From positions 1-64,000 of the forward strand of contig NZ_PXOH01000021.1 in assembly GCF_003007785.1 (NCBI RefSeq): a stretch of DNA of 64,000 nucleotides, in the 5' to 3' direction. Of the stretch, positions 20,101 to 28,481 are shown in pieces. Source of the stretch: Aphanothece hegewaldii CCALA 016 (GTDB lineage: Bacteria > Cyanobacteriota > Cyanobacteriia > Cyanobacteriales > Microcystaceae). A program made the position numbers and the translations under genes. Numbering within the stretch: the first letter of the stretch is position 1; each line of letters starts with the position of its first letter. The notes beneath the pieces were generated by a model, which was not told the origin of the DNA, did no database searches, and worked only from the letters and a program-made list of their open reading frames with translations.

Positions 20101-20549
20101 GGATTTGTAAATATATCTTGTTGGGCTAATCCCACTAAATCACTATAACGATTATTAATAAAGTCTTGTAGTTGTTCACTTAATCCGATAACATTGGTTT
20201 CCATGTTATTACGGACTTGTTGATTAAGCAGATTATTTCCGACGATGTAAGCACTGGTTCCGACTAGGACAACGGGAACTAATCCAATCAACAAAGAAGC
20301 GATCGCCGCTTTGGACTTTAAGTCTCTTTTTGCGCCTAAAAACCGCTCAAGAGGTGAGTTTGGCTTGTTTTTGGGCTGTTCAGGGTCAACGTAGTGAGGA
20401 TAGGTCTGATTAAGAGACTGACTTGCTCTTGATCTTGAGTTTAGCGTTAACTGATCACTGGTTAATGAACGTGAAGAATTAACGGAATCTGACGATGAAC
20501 TGGTCGAATAAGATGGATCAGGTGTCTGCTGGGGTGATGTCTGAGTCAT
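17160..20549 (-). CDS. Methyl-accepting chemoreceptor with double Cache and two GAF domains, the second cyanobacteriochrome-like (PixJ-like)
   Basis: 1129 residues. A Ser-rich cytoplasmic tail (1-75) precedes TM1 (about 82-104), an extracytoplasmic dCache-like domain (110-355), TM2 (360-382), HAMP (385-438), GAF1 (450-605), GAF2 (637-785), a second HAMP and the MCP signalling domain with the tip [23 protein letters not shown]2 has DPCF (C692) and Cys720-His721, again 28 residues apart, matching DXCF cyanobacteriochromes. GAF1 has DPCI (C520), but Asp548 replaces the canonical Cys before His549. It is about 60 per cent alike by eye to the receptor at 13200-16523 in the cytoplasmic half, while the Cache domains differ. 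First gene of the 12-kb operon; its start is 117 bp from the STAND-GGDEF gene. Confidence 0.92.
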   Translation of the reverse strand: MTQTSPQQTPDPSYSTSSSSDSVNSSRSLTSDQLTLNSRSRASQSLNQTYPHYVDPEQPKNKPNSPLERFLGAKRDLKSKAAIASLLIGLVPVVLVGTSAYIVGNNLLNQQVRNNMETNVIGLSEQLQDFINNRYSDLVGLAQQDIFTNPQISANTTTEIRNNTLNRYREIHPSYETLVLLDLQGNPIAQTSGTKIRKQDNEEYFQTVINTKRPYISEPRINKTAESSSFNIAVPVVDQNTGTMIGVLKGNIPLKNLDQLFSNTIDRGMEHYYLINSDGEIAATNQSKNIGKTLSKEFPNIYNQLRQQKALPTGTLIETQNGQESLIAYTQPQELQDKYKLSWRLAVTQNKNEAFAAGQWLLLIPLLGTATAAAVALSAGILAEKATRPIRAIASAVKKIGQGELDTQVEVKGEDEFSTLGNSINAMAEQLKSLVQEQALSVQQANLLTEISSTMLADSIETEEALTPIFNKALEGLRLQLSCDRVVIYRLNPDNSGKIVYESLENGFVSALPEALTDPCIPKELLEAYRQGRIQTMSDVSKVDLHPDHKQLLARLQVLANLVVPIVYSRELYGLLVVHYCREPHQWTVRELKFTQQVVEQLSINLDRLKIQIARREDARRSQMLKDITLKIATALNSEGVLDLVVKELRKALESDRAIVYRFDPKWGGQIIAESVDPRFPPAINAEINDPCFAERYVEKYRKGRVQATTNIYQAGLTQCHIGQLEPFEVKANMVAPILHKGELLGLLVTHQCSAPRKWQQSEIDFFAQVATQVGLALERTVLLEQQRQAEVEQRLAKEQMQKRALELLMEVDPVSRGDLTIRANVTEDEIGTIADSYNATIENLRKIVSQVQTAAQELATTTNDNQISVKSLSEDASLQAHNIADALGRIQLMTDSIQAVATNAGQAEIAVQQATQTVEAGEIAMNRTVDGIMAIRETVAETAKKVKRLGESSQKISKVVNLIGSFADQTNLLALNASIEAAHAGEEGRGFAVVADEVRSLARQSAQATAEIESLVASIQAETNDVVAAMESGTEQVVLGTKLVDETRKSLNQITAVSIQINELVEAIAKAAIEQSLTSQSVTQTMTQIASVSDKTSLEAAQVSDSFKKLLSVSLALQESVRQFKVNK

Positions 20550-20666
20550 GAAGTCAACCTAAGAGAGAACGCGACAAGAATTAGCGTTTTTTGCTGTTTC
20601 AGTCTTATTGTTCCCGTTATATCCCTCAAACTAACAGGTAATCTGTAGAGAAGTGTTAAGCTTTCA

Positions 20667-22604
20667 TCACTCATCCAACAGGGAACTTACAATTATGGTA
20701 TTGGGTCCCATTCTTCTAGAACGATACAGGGCTTTTTGGGCTTCGTGTTCTAAAAAACTACTGTTGATTTCAATTTCAGGAATGATGCAAGCAACGCCTA
20801 CATTAACAGTAATTGAGCCTAAAATTTCTTCATTGACAATTAATTCGATGTTTTGGCGAATTCGCTCCGCTACTTTCGTAGCTCCTGGTAAAGAAGTTTC
20901 GGGTAAAATAATTCCAAACACGTTATCATCATAGCGAGCGACATAATCAGATGCTCTTTGAACACAATTTTTGATAATGGGTGCTACTTGTTTTAAATAA
21001 TCATTTCTTGCAAATTCATCAAGACTATTCTCGTAAGTTTTAAAAAAAGCCACGTGACACAAAATCAGAGCGATGGGTAACTTATTTCGGGTCATGCGTC
21101 GCCATTCAATTTCTAGAGTCTGATTAAATCCTCGGCGATTTCCAGTTTGAGTATATTGATCAATATAACAATTTTCTTGTAAACGTTGATTGTCTTCTTC
21201 TAGTCGTTTGAGTTGATTATCCATTAAATTGACTAATAGTAGTTGTCTGTGAAAATATTGCCGGTACAATTCACAACGGGGAACAACTCCACCTTCAACG
21301 ATTTTAATCAGTCCTAAACTCTCTAAACAATAGACAGTAACAGTTTCTAATTGAACGGGTTCTGTTGATGTAACGATCAAAAGCCAACAGTTTAAAAGTT
21401 CAGGATGAGATTGTAATATAACTAAATAATTCTGTAAGTGTTCTCGATAAATTCCTTTAGAGGTTGAAGCTTCGGTAATAAGTGTTTCTAAACTCATGCC
21501 ACGCCAACAAATATAATACAAAGCGAGACGAACTAAATAAGGATGTCCGCCAATTAAGGTCATTAAAATTTGTGAATATTTAGTGCCTGTTGCATTATTC
21601 CAATCTAGCCCATGTCGTTTGGCTAATTCTTGAATTTGAGGCAGTGTAAATTCAGGTATAGTAATAGGTAATCCCACATTAAAGGGTGATTCATGAAAGC
21701 GCAATGGCACATAGATCTCTGTTGAATGAACTAAGATCATGCGTAATTTTTGCCAAATTTCTGATTGTCTAGATTGTTCGTACCAATAACGCAATAAAGA
21801 TAAAAAATTTGCAGCTAACTCCGAATAAGCTAAGATGTGATGAATATCATTAAATGAAATGACGAGGGGATTTTCTAAGTTTGATAAGATATAGTGTTGT
21901 AGATAATAACTACAGTTGACTTTGCTACCAATATCATCGTCCCAGTATTCGTTTAATTTTGGTTTAAGGTTCAGTTGACGACTAATGACTGTACAGAACC
22001 AACGTAATAATTTATCTAAGTTTTCAAAGCGGGTTTGATCAATTTCTCTAAAGTCAATTTGAATAGTATGATAGTTAACTATTTTAGCTTGTGCAATTAT
22101 TCTTAATAAAAGAGAACTTTTCCCCATTTTAGCAGGAGCTTTGAGGCGGATGACTCCTCCTGGTTTATGGACTTCCATAAAAGCTAATTCTTCAACAGGA
22201 GGACGTTCCACATAAAAATCAGAGTTTAAAGGAACCGGTCCATAAGGTGACTCTGGCGTATTTTTTTGCTGTCTTGATGAGATATTATTCGGTGTATCAA
22301 GATATTGCTGTTGTTCTTCAGTTAATGAACGATTTTTGAGCTTATAAGAAAAATTTGTTTTAGTAATAGGTTCGCCAAAAAGTAGCGAAAGTTCTTGCCA
22401 CAGTCCAGAAGCAATATTTTTGAGATAGGCATCTTGATAATGTAGAGCGCTCGCCATCTCCGCATAAGTCCGCCCCTCCCACGCTAAACGTAAAACTTTA
22501 TCTTGTAAAGGCGTTATATTTCTGAGTTGAGAGTTGTCTAATAACCGAATTACCTCATCTATTGTCATGCAGTAAGGTGTTGCTAGTGGTTCCGAGGAAA
22601 TCAT
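20667..22604 (-). CDS. STAND-type AAA-like ATPase fused to a catalytically degenerate GGDEF domain with intact I-site
   Basis: 645 residues. An N-terminal helix-turn-helix resembling the vWA-MoxR-associated N-terminal domain (about 10-90: MTIDEVIRLL...KVLRLAWEGRTYAEMA). AAA-like ATPase from about 115 with P-loop APAKMGKS (156-163), Walker B-like PLVISFNDIH (246-255), sensor HSTEIYVPLRF, and a winged-helix region (about 395-455). A coiled coil (460-478) leads into a GGDEF fold (482-640). The GGDEF signature is replaced by DDNVF (559-563), so cyclase activity is unlikely. The allosteric I-site RxxD (R550-D553) sits exactly five residues before it, as in active cyclases. This favours a c-di-GMP-binding role. 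It may be co-transcribed with the chemosensory operon. Confidence 0.85.
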   Translation of the reverse strand: MISSEPLATPYCMTIDEVIRLLDNSQLRNITPLQDKVLRLAWEGRTYAEMASALHYQDAYLKNIASGLWQELSLLFGEPITKTNFSYKLKNRSLTEEQQQYLDTPNNISSRQQKNTPESPYGPVPLNSDFYVERPPVEELAFMEVHKPGGVIRLKAPAKMGKSSLLLRIIAQAKIVNYHTIQIDFREIDQTRFENLDKLLRWFCTVISRQLNLKPKLNEYWDDDIGSKVNCSYYLQHYILSNLENPLVISFNDIHHILAYSELAANFLSLLRYWYEQSRQSEIWQKLRMILVHSTEIYVPLRFHESPFNVGLPITIPEFTLPQIQELAKRHGLDWNNATGTKYSQILMTLIGGHPYLVRLALYYICWRGMSLETLITEASTSKGIYREHLQNYLVILQSHPELLNCWLLIVTSTEPVQLETVTVYCLESLGLIKIVEGGVVPRCELYRQYFHRQLLLVNLMDNQLKRLEEDNQRLQENCYIDQYTQTGNRRGFNQTLEIEWRRMTRNKLPIALILCHVAFFKTYENSLDEFARNDYLKQVAPIIKNCVQRASDYVARYDDNVFGIILPETSLPGATKVAERIRQNIELIVNEEILGSITVNVGVACIIPEIEINSSFLEHEAQKALYRSRRMGPNTIIVSSLLDE

Positions 22605-22906
22605 AGAAGCCTACTATTTAATAGTTTAGAAAAGTTTTGACGTTTTCTTTTTTGGTATTCTAAATAACGATTTTTTGTGGCTAGGAAAAAATCTAGTTGA
22701 CTTTTTTAAAAATAAAAACTTACTTAGTACACTTGACAAATTTTAAATTTTTTGCATTACTCTACTACAGGATAACAGAAAAATCTAACTTTGTCACTAT
22801 TTCTAAAGAAATAATTAAGATTAGGTTAATTAGTGATGACTGATGAAGCGATTGCTTACCGAGAAGAAAAGATTAAGATCTAAAAAAAGCTTTTACACCA
22901 AACACG
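22605..22906. other. Divergent intergenic region, AT-rich
   Basis: 302 bp between the divergent STAND-GGDEF and GTPase genes. On the plus strand a perfect TTGACA (-35) occurs at 22733-22738 with a weak ATTACT 17 bp later, a possible promoter for the GTPase. An ATG-started 15-codon frame (22836-22883) lies just before the GTPase gene; nothing else supports it as a real leader peptide. No repeats or RNA gene seen. Confidence 0.4.
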
Positions 22907-24511
22907 ATGCCCTTACCCCGTCTTTTCCTACTATTTCTCGGTTTATCTCTGATTTTAGGGATGATTTTGTGGTTAGTCAACTCAATTTACCGACTTTATA
23001 TATCAATTGCTTTTACTGCGCCGTTATTCGCCAATTTACTATTGTTGCTGATTATCGCCTTACTGGGACTATTAATCTATATTTTTATATACTATTTTTA
23101 TCTCGCGCCCAAACAAAAAAAATCGCGGCGTAAGTCTCGTCTTTCTCCTACCTCACTTCCTCCCCTAGAAAAAACCGAAGCAGCCGAAGAAAATCTTAAA
23201 GCAGTTCGTCAGCAAGTACAACAAATTCAAGATCAAGTATCACAAGAGGTATTACTCAAACGTTCTCAGGAAATCGAGGCTAACTTAAAAAGAGGTGAAT
23301 TACAAGTCGTCATTTTTGGTACAGGTTCGGCGGGCAAAACCTCCTTAGTAAATGCTTTAATTGGGGAAATGGTGGGAAATGTTGAGGCAACAATGGGAAC
23401 TACCGAAGTCGGCGAAACCTATCGTTTAAAATTAAAAGGATTAGCCAGAGAAATACTGATTACGGATACACCAGGAATTTTAGAAGCGGGTATTGCTGGA
23501 ACCGAACGAGAAAAAATAGCCCGTCAACTGGCCGCCGAAACCGATTTACTATTATTTGTAATTGATAATGATTTACGACAGTCGGAATATGAACCCTTAC
23601 AACATCTTGCGGCAATAGGAAAGCGATCGCTGTTAGTATTTAATAAAACCGATCTTTATCCCGATGAAGATCAAGCCATTATTTTAAAACAAATACGAGA
23701 AAGACTTAAAGGAATCATTCCTGCTGCTGATATTGTCCCTATTGCCGCCAATCCTCAACCGATTCAACTAGAAAACGGACAAATATTAACACCCGAACCC
23801 GAAATTATTCCCCTCATTAAACGATTAGCTACTGTTTTACGGGCAGAAGGTGAGGATCTGGTGGCGGATAATATTTTATTGCAATCACAACGTTTAGGGG
23901 AAGAAGCACGAAAAATTATTGATCGACAACGACGTAGACAATCTGATCAAATTATCGATCGATATCAATGGATAGGCGCGGGTGTAATTGCTGTGACACC
24001 ATTACCTGTCATTGATTTACTGGCGACGGTTGCTGTTAATGCCCAAATGGTGATAGAAATTGGACAAGTTTACGGTTGCGATCTTAATAACGAAAGAGGA
24101 AAAGAATTAGCACTCTCTCTGGGTAAGACTTTGGTTAGCTTGGGTGTGGTGAAAGGGGCTGTCGAATTACTCGCTAGGGCATTACAAACGAATATTGCCA
24201 CTTATGTCGTAGGAAAAGTGATTCAAGCGGTTACGGCGGCTTATCTGACGCGAATTGCGGGAAAAAGTTTTGTTGAATATTTCCGTCATGATCAAGATTG
24301 GGGTGATGGGGGCATTTCTGAGGTGGTACAGCGACAGTTTCAGTTAAGCAAGAAAGATGAATTTATTAAAGCTTTTGTCGTGGATGCCATTAATAAAGTT
24401 GTTAAACCGTTTACAGATGTTTGGAATTCAGATGAGGATGAAGAAGAGGAAGAATATATCCAACCCCAAATTACACAGCCACGGGTTTCTATACCAGAGG
24501 ATGACTGGTAA
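22907..24511 (+). CDS. Membrane-anchored Era-like GTPase with DUF697 domain
   Basis: 534 residues. Two N-terminal membrane segments (about 5-25 and 42-66) are followed by a short coiled coil and a G domain: G1 GTGSAGKTS (about 142-150), G3 DTPG, G4 NKTD. After a linker, a C-terminal DUF697-type region (about 350-470) has hydrophobic helices. Residues 505-520 are very acidic. This architecture occurs across cyanobacteria and resembles YcjF/dynamin-like membrane GTPases. The cellular role is undefined; membrane or envelope maintenance is only a guess. The next gene begins 113 bp downstream. Confidence 0.82.
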   Translation: MPLPRLFLLFLGLSLILGMILWLVNSIYRLYISIAFTAPLFANLLLLLIIALLGLLIYIFIYYFYLAPKQKKSRRKSRLSPTSLPPLEKTEAAEENLKAVRQQVQQIQDQVSQEVLLKRSQEIEANLKRGELQVVIFGTGSAGKTSLVNALIGEMVGNVEATMGTTEVGETYRLKLKGLAREILITDTPGILEAGIAGTEREKIARQLAAETDLLLFVIDNDLRQSEYEPLQHLAAIGKRSLLVFNKTDLYPDEDQAIILKQIRERLKGIIPAADIVPIAANPQPIQLENGQILTPEPEIIPLIKRLATVLRAEGEDLVADNILLQSQRLGEEARKIIDRQRRRQSDQIIDRYQWIGAGVIAVTPLPVIDLLATVAVNAQMVIEIGQVYGCDLNNERGKELALSLGKTLVSLGVVKGAVELLARALQTNIATYVVGKVIQAVTAAYLTRIAGKSFVEYFRHDQDWGDGGISEVVQRQFQLSKKDEFIKAFVVDAINKVVKPFTDVWNSDEDEEEEEYIQPQITQPRVSIPEDDW

Positions 24512-24624
24512 AGAAAAAAAATTTTGGTTTAGGGTATTGGCAATTTTCCATTCTTGTATTATATTTGTAATTATCGAAAAAATAGTAAACACGCGCCGTC
24601 TTTTAGGAGTAACAGTCTTCTATC

Positions 24625-24936
24625 ATGAACACGATTCAAGCCATATATACCCGTCTGCGGAAAGCCACCCTCGAACATCTAGAGATGTGGTTGGGCTTTA
24701 CCGTGTCAGGCGAATGGCTTGGAGTATTTAAGCTTGGAGTATTTAACTTTAGACTAATTAACCTAGAAGGCGAGGGCTGCGAAGATGATTTTAAAGGCGA
24801 GATTAATATTAACCAGGATAATCGACCTAATCCGATTAGCGCTCGTTCCCATACAGTTCAATTATTTTTAGCCAAAAGACTATTAGCCAAAAACATAAGC
24901 GGGAGGTACAGAAACAGATTAACTGTACCTATATAA
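24625..24936 (+). CDS. Hypothetical protein, 103 residues
   Basis: I do not recognise this protein. It has an ATG start behind TAGGAGT (SD-like, about 11 bp upstream) and is followed by a strong terminator, both supporting a real gene. The sequence is mixed, with no membrane segment or signal peptide. It carries an exact 15-bp tandem duplication (24717-24746) giving WLGVF-KLGVF-NF, so it may be a mildly altered allele. The middle (GEGCEDDFKGEININQDNRP) is acidic and the C-terminus basic. Confidence 0.5.
   Translation: MNTIQAIYTRLRKATLEHLEMWLGFTVSGEWLGVFKLGVFNFRLINLEGEGCEDDFKGEININQDNRPNPISARSHTVQLFLAKRLLAKNISGRYRNRLTVPI
24717..24746 (+). repeat. Exact 15-bp tandem duplication in a small gene
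   Basis: GCTTGGAGTATTTAA is present twice head-to-tail (24717-24731 and 24732-24746). The length is a multiple of three, so the frame is kept and five residues are repeated. Confidence 0.9.
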
Positions 24937-24961
24937 AACAAAGTAACTTAACCCTTTACTT

Positions 24962-24994
24962 AACCCGCTTTCCAACAAGATAAGCGGGTTTTTT
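24962..24994 (+). terminator. Rho-independent terminator
   Basis: A perfect 9-bp stem AACCCGCTT / AAGCGGGTT with an 11-nt loop is followed directly by a run of Ts. It ends the 103-residue hypothetical gene and insulates the HNH gene that starts at 25021. Confidence 0.9.
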
Positions 24995-25020
24995 AGTTCT
25001 ATGTACGATGGGATAAAACT

Positions 25021-25539
25021 GTGATTCAAAACACTGAACCCTTACAACAATCGGTAGTCGTTTTTTCTTCTAACTACCTTCCAATGACAAGAGTAAATAT
25101 TAAACGGGCAATTGTACTTTTAGTCACTGGAAAAGCCGAACCGATGCACTTAGAAACGGATATTTATTGGGAAGTGCGATCGCCTAATTTAATCTTACAG
25201 GTGCCAGCTTGTATCCGTCTTTTGATTCAAGGAACGGAACGGCTTTGGAAAGTTCCCCCAGTCAACCGCCGAGAATTATTACGCCGAGATAAACATCAGT
25301 GTCAATACTGCGGCAGTAGGAAAAAACTGACGATCGATCACATTTTAGCGCGATCTAAAGGGGGTAAAAATACTTGGGATAATCTGGTAATCGCTTGTGA
25401 AAGTTGTAATACTCGTAAAGGCGATCGTACCCCACAACAAGCAGGAATGATCCTACACACCACCCCAAAAGCCCCAAGTCACCCTGCTGTGATGTTTGCC
25501 GAAGCTTTTTGGCGCAATCAATCGGAGATAAAATTATAA
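25021..25539 (+). CDS. HNH endonuclease
   Basis: 172 residues with a GTG start. The N-terminal 80 residues are a conserved region found in many cyanobacterial HNH proteins (VFSSNYLPMTRVNIKRAIVLLVTGKAE, split here). The HNH core is complete: CQYCG zinc knuckle, LTIDHI catalytic His, KGGKNTWDNLV, and CESCNTRKG. This subfamily is present in most cyanobacteria as a house-keeping-like gene of unknown purpose rather than in restriction loci. The following small gene begins 12 bp after the stop, suggesting co-transcription. Confidence 0.88.
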   Translation: MIQNTEPLQQSVVVFSSNYLPMTRVNIKRAIVLLVTGKAEPMHLETDIYWEVRSPNLILQVPACIRLLIQGTERLWKVPPVNRRELLRRDKHQCQYCGSRKKLTIDHILARSKGGKNTWDNLVIACESCNTRKGDRTPQQAGMILHTTPKAPSHPAVMFAEAFWRNQSEIKL

Positions 25540-25551
25540 AGAGGATTGGTG

Positions 25552-25926
25552 ATGTTAAAACTGACTTATACTACAAACGGCTTTCACTTAGAGCATTTAA
25601 GCCAGTCTATTGAAGAATGGGTTAATACACGTGTATTGCTTGCCATGCGTTCTGGAACAGGTTTATCAGTTGAACCTAGTACCGCTTGCTTTTTACTTCC
25701 CCAAAATCTAGCAAATTTAGATACCTTAGAAGAGATGGGCGAAGATACTTTATCGGTATCAATGTGCGATGCTGACTCAGTTGAAATCAGTTTAGAGGGA
25801 ACTTGGTTAAGCTCGAATAATGAGAGTGAAGAGGGTTTATTTGTTTGTGTAATGGATGAATCTGCCGAGATTTTCCTCTATCAACTGTGGAAAACTGCTC
25901 AATATCAATTAACAGTTAATAGTTAA
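25552..25926 (+). CDS. Conserved hypothetical protein, acidic
   Basis: 124 residues from ATG 25552, preceded by GAGG at the right spacing; upstream in-frame TTG/GTG codons are unlikely starts. It resembles small soluble cyanobacterial proteins I cannot assign to a family. The protein is acidic and rich in beta-type residues, with ARRS-type motifs absent and three Cys (residues about 36, 62, 98). It is in an apparent operon with the HNH gene. Confidence 0.6.
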   Translation: MLKLTYTTNGFHLEHLSQSIEEWVNTRVLLAMRSGTGLSVEPSTACFLLPQNLANLDTLEEMGEDTLSVSMCDADSVEISLEGTWLSSNNESEEGLFVCVMDESAEIFLYQLWKTAQYQLTVNS

Positions 25927-25939
25927 TAGTTGTTATTAT

Positions 25940-25966
25940 GTAAGGGTTTGGAGACCAAACCCTTAC
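25940..25966. repeat. Perfect 12-bp palindrome of the GGGTTTGG family
   Basis: GTAAGGGTTTGG, loop AGA, CCAAACCCTTAC: a perfect hairpin, the cleanest member of the family in this window. It lies just after the acidic hypothetical gene and before the permease gene, where it could work as a 3' hairpin, though no T-run follows. Confidence 0.75.
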
Positions 25967-25986
25967 CATTAAAAACACAACTATTC

Positions 25987-27081
25987 ATGTTTTTTATCAT
26001 GATGGATTTCTTTGACAAACTGCCTCGCTGGTTACAAATTGGGATTATTTTTCCCATTGCTTTTCTTAATAGTTGGTTGTTGGTTATATTAATTGGTTAT
26101 TTAGAGCCATTAATTAGTATTTTTGTGACTGCGACTATTTTGGCTTTTTTACTTGATTTTCCCGTGAGAATTTTACAAGATAAAGGAATCCGCCGAGAGA
26201 TCGCAGTTAGTTTAGTTCTTCTCATTTCGGTTCTAGCTTTAGTACTTTTAGTCGTAATTTTAGTGCCATTAATTGTTCAACAATTGAATGAATTAATCAT
26301 TAGCTTACCAAGTTTACTAGAAGCGAGTCGAGAAGAATTACAAAGTGCCGAACATTGGACAATTATTCAAAATCTATCCATTAATGTTAAAGAATCAATT
26401 GATCAATTAGTAAATCAATTTTCTCTAGTTCTACAATCTTTGAGTTCTAATCTACTAAATTTTATTGTAGGAACGATCGGCAGTATTGCAAATGTGGCAT
26501 TTGTTCTGATTCTAACAGTTTTTTTGGTACTCACAGGTGAACAGGTTTGGGATGGAGTTTTTAGCTGGATACCCACACCTTGGAATACTAGATTAAGGGA
26601 ATCTTTGCAACAAAGATTTGAAAATTATTTTGCTAGTCAAGCAATTTTGGCAGGAATTTTAAGTATTGCTCAAACGATTGTATTTGGTATTTTAAATGTG
26701 CCTTATGCGGTTCTTTTTGGGGTTTTGATTGGCGTTACTACTCTGATACCTTATATGAGTGCGGTGACGATTATTATTATTAGTTCTATTTTAATGTTAC
26801 AGCAGTTTAGTTTAGGATTACAAGTTTTAATCGCTGCTTTTGTTGTTGGTCAAATTAATGATAATATTGTCGCACCTCGTTTGATGGGAGGGATGACGGG
26901 ATTAAATCCAGTTTGGATTATTATTTCTTTATTTATTGGGGGAAAAGTTGGCGGAATTTTGGGTTTATTGATTGCGGTTCCCTTAGCAAGTGTTATTAAA
27001 GGTACAACGGATTCATTAAGAGATTCTAATGCAAAAAATCAAAATTTAATTATTGAAACGGTTAAAAATACGTTGGAATAG
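25987..27081 (+). CDS. AI-2E family transporter (PerM-like permease)
   Basis: About 364 residues with seven or eight membrane segments: an N-terminal pair, a variable loop (about 110-180), then the conserved C-terminal half with GILSIAQTIVFGILNVPYA, GVLIGVTTLIPY, QINDNIVAPRLMGG and GGILGLLIAVPLA. This is the AI-2E/PerM family, whose members include autoinducer-2 exporters and Na+/H+ antiporter-like proteins; substrate here is unknown. The frame is open from 25930, but that stretch overlaps the palindrome. ATG 25987 or 25999 are more likely starts; neither has a good ribosome-binding site. Confidence 0.85.
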   Translation: MFFIMMDFFDKLPRWLQIGIIFPIAFLNSWLLVILIGYLEPLISIFVTATILAFLLDFPVRILQDKGIRREIAVSLVLLISVLALVLLVVILVPLIVQQLNELIISLPSLLEASREELQSAEHWTIIQNLSINVKESIDQLVNQFSLVLQSLSSNLLNFIVGTIGSIANVAFVLILTVFLVLTGEQVWDGVFSWIPTPWNTRLRESLQQRFENYFASQAILAGILSIAQTIVFGILNVPYAVLFGVLIGVTTLIPYMSAVTIIIISSILMLQQFSLGLQVLIAAFVVGQINDNIVAPRLMGGMTGLNPVWIIISLFIGGKVGGILGLLIAVPLASVIKGTTDSLRDSNAKNQNLIIETVKNTLE

Positions 27082-27221
27082 GTTTAAAGTAAAGTAATAA
27101 TATCAATCTAATTAATTGCTCATAGTTATGTTTAAGCAAAAAGTAAAAAAAGTAGCTTTAAATTAAAATTAATAAGTCTTGTGTAGCACATTCGTCAACA
27201 GTATTGATTTCTGATTAGGTT

Positions 27222-28031
27222 ATGGCAACTTTTTTATTAACTTGGAATTCAAAAAGATGGCATTGGAACGATTTTACAGAAATGGTGCAATTAGTACAGT
27301 CGGGTCAATTAGTAACTACCCGTTGGAGTTGTGGTAATTCCAAACGTCTTAAAAAAGGTGACCGAGTATTTTTTATTAAACTTGGTCAGGAACCTAAAGG
27401 AATTTTTGCATCGGGCAGCGTTGTTCAAAATTCTTATGAGGATTTACATTGGCATCAAGAAAAGGCATCCCTTGGAGAAACTGTCATGTTTGTTCATGTT
27501 CGGTTCGAGACATTACTAAACCCTGAAATCACTCAGATTCTCCCACGCCAATCACTCAATCTAAAACCATTGGCGGCAATGCACTGGGATACACAAATGT
27601 CAGGGATTCAAATTCCTGAAAATATTGCTTTAGAGTTAGAAAAGCTCTGGCTCAATTTTGTCAATTCTGAAAAATTTAGCTCTCCTGAAGAAGTTTCACA
27701 AGATAAAACTTATTATGAAGGTGCAGTACAGCAAATAACGGTTAATGCCTACGAGCGTAATTTTAAAGCTCGACAAGAGTGTATTAAGCATTATGGTATA
27801 AATTGCTTCGTTTGTGGTTTTAATTTTGGTCAAGTTTTTGGAGATTTGGGTGACGGTTTTATTCATATTCATCATCTGCATCCACTATCAGAAATCAAGA
27901 AAGAATACAACGTTAATCCTATAGAAGATCTGCGTCCTATCTGCCCAAACTGTCATGCAATGATTCATCGGCGTTCCCCTCCACTAAGCATTGAGGAGAT
28001 TCAGACAATTTTAAGTAAATCTAAAGGTTAA
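27222..28031 (+). CDS. EVE-HNH protein, candidate modification-dependent restriction endonuclease
   Basis: 269 residues. N-terminal EVE/PUA-like domain (about 1-145): FLLTWNSKRWHW, TTRWSCGNSKRLKKGDRVFFIKLGQEPKGIFASG (split), LKPLAAMHWDTQMSGIQIPE. Such domains flip and read modified bases. C-terminal HNH nuclease (about 170-265): CFVCGFNFGQVFG, IHIHHLHPLSEI with the HH pair, and LRPICPNCHAMIHRR with the second zinc pair. EVE-HNH fusions such as VcaM4I are known type IV enzymes that cut DNA with 5-methyl- or 5-hydroxymethylcytosine. No methylase is adjacent, as expected for type IV. It is flanked by short AT-rich gaps. Confidence 0.86.
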   Translation: MATFLLTWNSKRWHWNDFTEMVQLVQSGQLVTTRWSCGNSKRLKKGDRVFFIKLGQEPKGIFASGSVVQNSYEDLHWHQEKASLGETVMFVHVRFETLLNPEITQILPRQSLNLKPLAAMHWDTQMSGIQIPENIALELEKLWLNFVNSEKFSSPEEVSQDKTYYEGAVQQITVNAYERNFKARQECIKHYGINCFVCGFNFGQVFGDLGDGFIHIHHLHPLSEIKKEYNVNPIEDLRPICPNCHAMIHRRSPPLSIEEIQTILSKSKG

Positions 28032-28166
28032 TGCTCATTAATGAGGACAACAAAACGTAAATTTTAACTTTATAAATAGGACATTTAGCTTTAATTTATT
28101 CACAAAAAGCTAACTAATTTATAATCACATAATTGGTATTAGCTACCAAGCGAGAAAGAAATCTTT

Positions 28167-28472
28167 ATGAACATGGAATCTAAAAATAATTATTCAGATC
28201 AAGAAATAGAAGATATTTCGGACAATTTGGAGAACTATGATTTAAACCAAGCTGTCAGAGGGAAATTTTATGATAAATATCAAGCTTTAAAAGGAAAAGT
28301 CCCCGTCACTATTCAAACTCAAGAAGGGGAAAAAAAAGTCATTTTACACACGATTAAGACTCAAGGTATTCTCGATCTCGCGGGTAACTTAAAAGCTAAG
28401 ATAATGTCTGACTTGCTTGCTGGTGAATACGAAGTAACTATCATTATTGAAGAATTGCAAACAATGACATAG
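28167..28472 (+). CDS. Hypothetical protein, 101 residues
   Basis: I do not recognise a named family. The N-terminal 40 residues are acidic and helical (DQEIEDISDNLENYDLNQAVRG, split as EIEDISDN and NYDLNQAVRG); the C-terminal half is beta-rich (VPVTIQTQEGEKKVILHTI). The order of a small acidic helix then a compact domain is reminiscent of antitoxins, but no toxin gene adjoins. The nearest plus-strand gene upstream is the EVE-HNH gene, 135 bp away. ATG at 28167 or 28173. Confidence 0.55.
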   Translation: MNMESKNNYSDQEIEDISDNLENYDLNQAVRGKFYDKYQALKGKVPVTIQTQEGEKKVILHTIKTQGILDLAGNLKAKIMSDLLAGEYEVTIIIEELQTMT

Positions 28473-28481
28473 ATTTTTATC

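Noticed and set aside
9129-20549. Possible frameshift or assembly join in the very large chemosensory genes
   Set aside because: All domains run in order without breaks, and the long repeats in CheA diverge enough to be real.
22836-22883. 15-codon frame before the GTPase gene as a leader peptide
   Set aside because: No attenuator-like structure or conserved amino-acid run is present; an open frame of this length is expected by chance.
24357-24731. Frame overlapping the 3' end of the GTPase gene
   Set aside because: It lies in another frame of the well-supported GTPase gene and has no ribosome-binding site.
25930-25986. Upstream extension of the AI-2E permease frame
   Set aside because: It overlaps the perfect 12-bp palindrome at 25940-25966 and lacks an ATG with a ribosome-binding site.
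28167-28472. Antitoxin of a toxin-antitoxin pair with the EVE-HNH gene
   Set aside because: The EVE-HNH protein is not a toxin family and the genes are 135 bp apart; the antitoxin idea rests on composition alone.
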